The notes below the pieces were generated by a model. That model had not been told where the DNA came from. It ran no database searches and saw nothing but the letters and a program-made list of their open reading frames with translations. A DNA stretch of 64,000 nt from Ophiocordyceps camponoti-saundersi (nom. inval.) (taxonomy: Eukaryota > Ascomycota > Sordariomycetes > Hypocreales > Ophiocordycipitaceae). Positions 58,506-64,000 of the stretch are shown piece after piece (positions within the stretch are counted from its first letter, which is position 1; each line of letters starts with the position of its first letter). Made by a program: the position numbers and the translations under genes. The stretch covers positions 226,706-290,705 of the forward strand of contig PDHQ01000005.1 in assembly GCA_003339415.1 (NCBI GenBank). Direction: 5' to 3'.

Positions 58506-60915
58506 ATATTTACGTAATTCCTAATAGCTTAACTTTAAATATAGTATTTTTAAGTAATATAATAATATATTTAATAAAGTATAGCTTTCTCTTTTTCTTA
58601 AGTTAAATAAAACTTATTTTTATTATTCTAAAAAATAGGATATATATAATACCCTTAAATTTATCCCTAAAAGCGTTTATATAATATAAAAAGCGCAGTT
58701 AAGGTAAATTTAATTATCTTATAAAATCTTTTATTCTTAACTTTTATATATTCTATAAACTCCGCGCTTATAGCGATACGGATATAAACCCCTTATTTTT
58801 ATATTATAAGCGGACTCCGCTCTTTCCGTTACCTCGTAGCGATAGCTTTAAGCTACGCTTAAAGTAACTCTAGGGGGGAGGGTAACGCTATATAAATTAA
58901 TCGTAACCGCGAAAATTTTTTACTTAGAATATAGCTTTATTTTAAATTATAGTAAACTTAAACCTAAAAGTTTACCGTATTTTTTACCTTATTAGAAGCT
59001 AAGGTAAGTATTAGTAAGATTATTTTAAGGGACGCCTTAGTCTCTATATAAGTAATTATCGAATAAGTAATAAAGTTTAAAAAGGTCTAGGGAGGCGCCC
59101 CCCCTACTCCGACTCTATCGATTAGAAATATCTCCTTAGCTATTATAGTTATAGTTTCCTTTTTTTTTTATAGCTCCGAGGGGAGCGAAACTCTTCCGAT
59201 ATAAGCTATAGTTATAGCTAAAGCGCTAAAAAAAACTATTAAAAAATAAGTTTTAAAGTAATATAAGCGTTAGCTTATAATTTACTTTAATTTTATTATT
59301 ATTTTACTTTAAGTTTAAGGCCTTAAAATAATTATAATAAGTATTAATTACGGATTTTATAAGTAAGGCTAAGCTTTTATAGTAAGGAAATTACTTAGCG
59401 GCGATATTATAATAATATTCTAAAATATTATTTATAAGCTTTAATTTAATTTAAAATAGCTTTATACTATTTTCGGAGAAAAAGCATACTTAATTAGTAG
59501 AGATTATACTTTTATTATAAAGAAGGTACTAGCGTAAGCTTTATAATAGGGCGGTAAGGAAGCCTTTTAGAAGAAGATTAAGTTTTCGAATAAAGTTTTA
59601 ATAATATAACTATATACGAAAAGATATTATTTAAGAACTTAACGGAGTTTCCTTATAATTACTATTAATAGCGTAATAAATATAAACTAAATTTATAATA
59701 AAAGTATAATAATATAAGCGGAGATTTTTAACGCGGAATTTTATAAGCTAAAAGTCTAACCTTAGTAATATTTTAAATATTATTAGCTTAGATATATCGC
59801 TAAATATTATATAGTAAAGCTATAATATAGCTAATATTCCGCCTTTTCGTACGCGGAGGGTAAGTTAGCTTACCTTATAACTTATAAAAAAAGACTATAT
59901 TATTACCCTTTTTATCGGGGGATTTACCTTAAGTAAAGTTAACTTTACCTTAAGATAAGAGTAGCGTAAGACCGGGCGAAAGATATTTATATTTCCTAAC
60001 CTTAAAAATTTACGGATTAGAATTCTATATATACCGCCCCTCCTCCCCCTCCGGCGCCGATTAGAGTTTAGTAATAGCTAGGGCGGAAACGCTAAAGAGC
60101 GAATATAATAGCTCCGCCTCTAACCTCCTCTTCGAACTTATTTATAGCTCCGCTATAATAATTAGGCCGCTTTTTAGGACTAGCTATTATAAAGTTTATT
60201 ATAAGCTAGTAAAACTTTTATATATTTTTTAATTATATTAATAAAGCCTCGATTAAATAAATTATTTAAGATATTATAATTAAGCGCGAAGATTTAGTTT
60301 ATAATAATAATAATATTTAGGAAAATAAGTAACTATATAAACTTTATACTAAACTTAGCTTACGCGTACTTTTATTACCGTAAACTTTATTTTAAAAGAA
60401 ATATTAGCTTCCTAATTACTTATTATTACTAGACTTATCTAAGGTATAGAGTGCCGGGTGCGGACCTAGTCCGGCCCTAAACTAAGGTAACGCTTAAAAG
60501 GAGGGTTTTACTCTAAGTTCTCCGGTTTTTCCTACTCCTAGAATATATATAAGATAGTTTTAGGCTATATATTAGGTATACTAGCGTATAAATATTATTA
60601 TTATTATAAAATCTTTCTTTATATAACTTTATTATAGCGATAGTACGGCTCTCTAAGTTCTTAGGCGTTTTCTTTATAAATAAAAGTTTATTTATCTCCG
60701 AATTAATTTATTTTTCTATTATAGATACTCGAAAAGGTAAAAAAGTTATAATAAAAATTTTATATTAATTAGATTAATAATACGATATTTATAGCTATTC
60801 TAAATTTATAGATAACCTTATAATATATTATAATAAAGGTATATAAATAGGGCTAAAAAAATTTAACTATTATAGGAAATATATTTATATATACTATTTA
60901 TATAAGGAAAAGGGA

Positions 60916-61061
60916 GTATATCTCTCCCCTAGTAAATTAAGTAAGCTGCTATATATACTATTTTTTCCGAGTTAAAGGTCCTTTTCCTAGTTATTAACCC
61001 CCCCTTCTCCTTAAAGCTTAAGAAAGGTCGAGAAGGGGGGTCGCTTTTAAGACCCCCCTAG
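60916..61061 (-). repeat. Right TIR of the pogo-like element
   Basis: Reverse complement of the left TIR over 146 bp. CpA sites that survive in the left copy are TpA here, on the side that abuts another repeat (the MITE). Confidence 0.93.
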
Positions 61062-61063
61062 TA

Positions 61064-61430
61064 TGTTAAGCTAACTATTAGGTCCGACCTTAGCCGACTA
61101 AAAACCTACTTTCCGATTATATAATCTAACCACTGCCCACGGGCGTAGTACTTTATAAAACAAAGGTAGGGACTTTGCTTACTTAAATATATTAATTTAA
61201 GGAAAAATAATAAAATACTTTTTTTAGAATATATAATAATAGCTATCGTTAGAGCTTCTACTTAGTATTTTTCGGAATTAGTATATAATTTATCGGAATT
61301 AATATATACGGATAGGTAAAGTCCCTACCTTTATTTTATAAAGTACTATACCCGTGTGCAGTGGTCAGATTATATAATTTGAAAGTGGGTTTTTGGTCGG
61401 CTGAGGTCGGACCTGATGGTCAGCTTGACA
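61064..61430. mobile_element. 367-bp MITE with TA target duplication
   Basis: The ends TGTTAAGCTAAC (left) and GTCAGCTTGACA (right) start inverted repeats of about 115 bp, differing mainly by C/T changes. TA flanks both ends (61062-61063 and 61431-61432). The core is AT-rich and non-coding. Its TIR is not related to that of the adjacent pogo-like element, so a different Tc1/mariner-type transposase probably moved it. Confidence 0.85.
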
Positions 61431-61432
61431 TA

Positions 61433-61791
61433 GTACTCGCAAAGAGGTGTACGTCACCGTGGTGAGCCTCAGCCACAACTCCTTCAGATCTCTGATGAGA
61501 CTTACTCCGTAGAGGTACGGAGTAACAATGCGATTCCCTCGTCCTTACCCGAAGATCAGAGGCTCGTGTGCCAAGGCGAGCGGAACACGAGCTTAGGACC
61601 TACGAGTTTGGCTAGACCTGAAATGGATGATAAAGACTCTTCATGGGCCTTGGACCGCTGCCACATGCAACGACTGTTTCACGAGACGCACACACACACT
61701 CGCTCACACTCACACCCACACATCAGTCATCTACATCTACGGAGAATGGCATCAACTCAACTGTTCCAACTCTTTTTTTCTTACTATCCTA
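61433..61791. other. Region downstream of the amidase gene
   Basis: Normal base composition; presumably the 3' UTR of the amidase gene. It contains an inverted pair TACTCCGTA (61503-61511) and TACGGAGTA (61516-61524) with a four-base loop, and a short CA-rich run near 61,690. No gene is seen. Confidence 0.55.
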
Positions 61792-63584
61792 TCAGTCCAC
61801 GGCTAGAGGCTCAAATTTGTTCGCTCCAAGCGCATCCTCAACCCTCCCCATCAACGTCAACACCTTCTCCTCCTCCAGTCGCCGGCCAATGACCTGTACG
61901 CCCACGGGTAGGCCATGCATCGCGTCCGCGTCGTACAGCTTATAAGCGCCTCGCGCCAAACCGTTCAGATCTCGTAGCTTGAAGTTGCTCGGCAGCTTAT
62001 CCTTGAGCCTATCGACGTGAGTTACGGGTATGACGCCAGCACTGTAATCGATCTGGGTTCGTCCGTCAGTACGGTGCATCGACCGGCCAGATTTGGGAGC
62101 TTACCAGATTAAAGAGAAAGGTGTATGCGCAGCTGCTCACAGCGTCATGCATGCCGTTGTGCGGTACTGCTGGTGTTGCGTTGGGGGGCGCAATGATGAA
62201 GTCTAGCTTGGCGTCCTCCCACATGTCAAACCAGCGGCGCTTGTAGGCCTCCCTCTGCGAGATGAGCGCACAATACTCCTGCGTCGTCCTCGGCTTCCAG
62301 TTCCGCAGCATGCCTGCCCACAATGGATCGCGACGGACGTATCGGATCCAAAGGTAGTGCAGATACTGGAGGAAGCGGGGCAGCCGGGCGTAGAAGCGCA
62401 GCTGAGCCGCGCCGCGGTCATTACGCTCTCCGGTACGGAGATAGCTCATGACGGTTCCCAGGCCATCGGCACAGAGGAGCCTGGATGCGAGACGCAGACC
62501 CTCGTATGGTGATGGGGCCTCAATCTCGATGATGCGATGGCCGGCCTTGCGCAGAGCGGCCTCGGTCATCTCCAACGCCCTCTTGCAGGCTGGTGAGGGA
62601 TCGATGACGCCGTCGGTGCGGAAGACTCCGACCCGCAAGATCTTCTTGTCTTTGTACTCGCTGACAACATCTGGTCGCCACGGCATCGGGTGGCAGGAAG
62701 GATCATACTTCCATGGGCCATTCTCGATGACGGCGCGCGTAAAGTAGACGAGGTCATTGAGGGTCCGGGCCATGGGACTGTAGACGGCAGGCACGCCGTC
62801 CTGACCGGGGATGCTGGTGGTGGCACCGAGCTTGGGCCAGCGGCCGATGGAGCACTTGAGCGAGTAGATGCCGGAGAAATGGGCGGGACAGCGGACGCTG
62901 CCGGCGACGTCGCTGCCGATGCCGATGCGGCCACCGAGGGCCAGCAACGCACCCTCACCACCAGTCGAGCCGCCAGGGGTATAGTTGCGGTTATACGGGT
63001 TGGTAGAGCGACCCCAGACGTCATTGGCAGACTCGAAACTGAGGAGAGTGATGGGTATGTTGGTCTTGACATAGGGGACGGCACCTAGGTCCTTGAGCAT
63101 CCTCACCATGGGACCGTCCTCGGACTTGGGCTGGTCGACATAGCAGCTCATGCCAACGGTGCTATCATATCCCTTGACGTCGATGGTGTCTTTGAGACTG
63201 ACGGGGATGCCGGCTAGGGAACCTTTCAAGTTGATGGAGCCATCATCGATCCAGCCCTGGGCATCCTTGATGAGAAGCTCGGTCAGGCAGTTGGTTTTAC
63301 CGTGGGCCCTCAGCGCGACTTTGCCATACGTGCTGAGGACACCAGATGCCAGAGCAGGATCAGCCTGAACGTCCGCGACGAGTTTCTCAATGGGCTTGTT
63401 GACAATGTCACGGTCGAACGAATTGATGGGAGACCGATAGGCGTCGAGGAGGCCGAGACGGGTAGTCCGCTGATCCTGCTTGAACTGGCTGAACGAGAGC
63501 TTGAGCTTTTGAATATGCCCGAAGACACTCGCTCATACATACGTACCAGTCTCGTCGATGTCTTAAGTAGTCGAGAAGGAACAT
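61792..63584 (-). CDS. Amidase (amidase-signature family)
   Basis: Three exons (63547-63584, 62105-63488, 61792-62052), introns 58 and 52 nt, phases 2 and 0, give 560 aa. The first exon codes only MFLLDYLRHRRD; joins give RRDC/QFKQDQRTTR and FLFNL/IDYSAGVIPVTHV, both fitting fungal homologues. The catalytic triad is complete: Lys112 (PVSLKDTID), cis-Ser187 (GGSTGGEGA) and nucleophile Ser210 (GSDVAGSVRCP), with the same spacing as fatty-acid amide hydrolase. A hydrophobic-rich region (ARLPRFLQYLHYLWIRYVRR) could bind membrane or an acyl chain. The closest types are fungal acetamidase/FAAH-like enzymes; substrate unknown. No signal peptide. Confidence 0.9.
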
Positions 63585-64000
63585 GGTTGGCCGACGAAAA
63601 GGAGGAAGATGAAGGTCACGGAGGAGAGGAGGGGTAAAGCTGGGCAGTTACTTGGATTGGTGAGAAAGGAGGGGTCACGAGACTGGGGAGGGGGGGTGTT
63701 CCCTCGGCTGTTGCTCAACCGTGTAACGGCCGGGATTCGGGCGCTTGGTGTGACGAGGGCGAGAGTCGGGATGGTAGGGCTTCGTTACTTCGCCGTAGGG
63801 CTGCTTCCAGTATTCGTAAGCAGGCCAGTAGAGCGAGTAAGGGGTGTTCAAAGATATACCTGAGCTGTCCTTTGGCATTATCGTAGAGAGGAAGAACGAA
63901 GTATCATCATAAGTGATGCGCCGATGGAAACCGGAAGAGGCAATCATCCATCTAGAGTCTCTGGTAATCGTCAAGTCCCTATACTAAAGCCTTGCGCTTC
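63585..64000. other. Amidase upstream region to window end
   Basis: Probably the amidase promoter. A minus-strand frame of 99 codons (63675-63974) has no domain or compositional support, so I do not call it a gene; it could be the 3' end of a gene lying outside the window. Confidence 0.4.

Larger units (their letters stand above)
50105..61061 (-). mobile_element. pogo/Fot1-like (Tc1/mariner superfamily) DNA transposon with nested Gypsy element
   Basis: The two ends are 146-bp inverted repeats starting CTAGGGGGGTC, flanked by TA on both sides (50103-50104 and 61062-61063). Total length is 10,957 bp, or about 4.84 kb without the Gypsy insert. On the minus strand, a degenerate transposase C-terminus can be read near 51,440-51,700 (motif order ...FLYYF-EIRA-TFKKA...FFPYN-AKVLKKL, as in fungal DDE_1/pogo proteins). 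RIP has put stops throughout. At 4.84 kb it is larger than classic 1.9-kb Fot1 elements, so it may carry extra DNA or further inserts. Confidence 0.82.

Noticed and set aside
63675..63974. 99-codon minus-strand frame near the window end
   Set aside because: No family features and no splice link to the amidase; could be the end of a gene outside the window but cannot be supported.

Overview
The window is a stretch of nuclear DNA from a filamentous ascomycete (Pezizomycotina, most likely Sordariomycetes). Genes have short introns (about 50-140 nt) with GT...AG ends and CTRAC-type branch points. The set of Spa2-type polarity protein, NoxA, multi-PAS hybrid histidine kinase, Mug190-type SMP/C2 protein and amidase is typical of this group. 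Two long blocks are so AT-rich, so poor in CpA/TpG and so full of stop codons that repeat-induced point mutation (RIP) is the simplest explanation. I cannot name the species.

Gene-bearing part (about 1.9-39.5 kb and 48.5-49.8 kb). In order: SPA2-like polarity scaffold (+), JmjN/JmjC protein (+), secreted single-pass membrane protein (-), DHDPS-family aldolase/lyase (+), an intron-containing tRNA-like gene (+), a ten-exon secreted protein with a MACPF-like motif (-), the 18S rRNA/tRNA cytidine acetyltransferase KRE33/NAT10 (-), mitoribosomal mS38/COX24 (-), Mpv17 family SYM1 (-), Mug190-like lipid-transfer protein (-), NADPH oxidase noxA (+), a hybrid histidine kinase with several PAS domains (-), the DNA-protein-crosslink protease WSS1 (-) and an amidase (-). 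Most are multi-exon. I rebuilt exon structures by hand; reading phase closes at every junction and total lengths agree with the families. Several genes have a tiny first coding exon (17, 23 and 38 nt).

Repeat part. A complete Copia-type LTR retrotransposon (40,575-46,768; 298-bp LTRs; 5-bp GGTCT target duplication) lies between the histidine kinase and WSS1. On the other side of WSS1 is a nest: a pogo/Fot1-like DNA transposon (50,105-61,061; 146-bp terminal inverted repeats; TA duplication) carries an inserted Gypsy-type retrotransposon (52,392-58,505; 414-bp LTRs; ATATT duplication). It abuts a 367-bp MITE (61,064-61,430), also with TA duplication. Removing both TIR elements restores a 14-bp palindromic target. 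All are degenerate. RIP damage fades where the elements meet unique DNA, so the two ends of each element differ in a predictable way.

Intergenic DNA is rich in microsatellites and low-complexity tracts (poly-G, CA, GA, CTT, CAG, GTAT) and holds several copies of a TACTCCGTA motif. I see no CRISPR array, rRNA or bacterial-type operon. No clear new multi-gene system is evident. The features most worth checking are the MACPF-like gene, the two-frame tail of the JmjC gene, the structured TIR ends of the pogo-like element, and the tRNA-like/foldback segment inside the Copia element.
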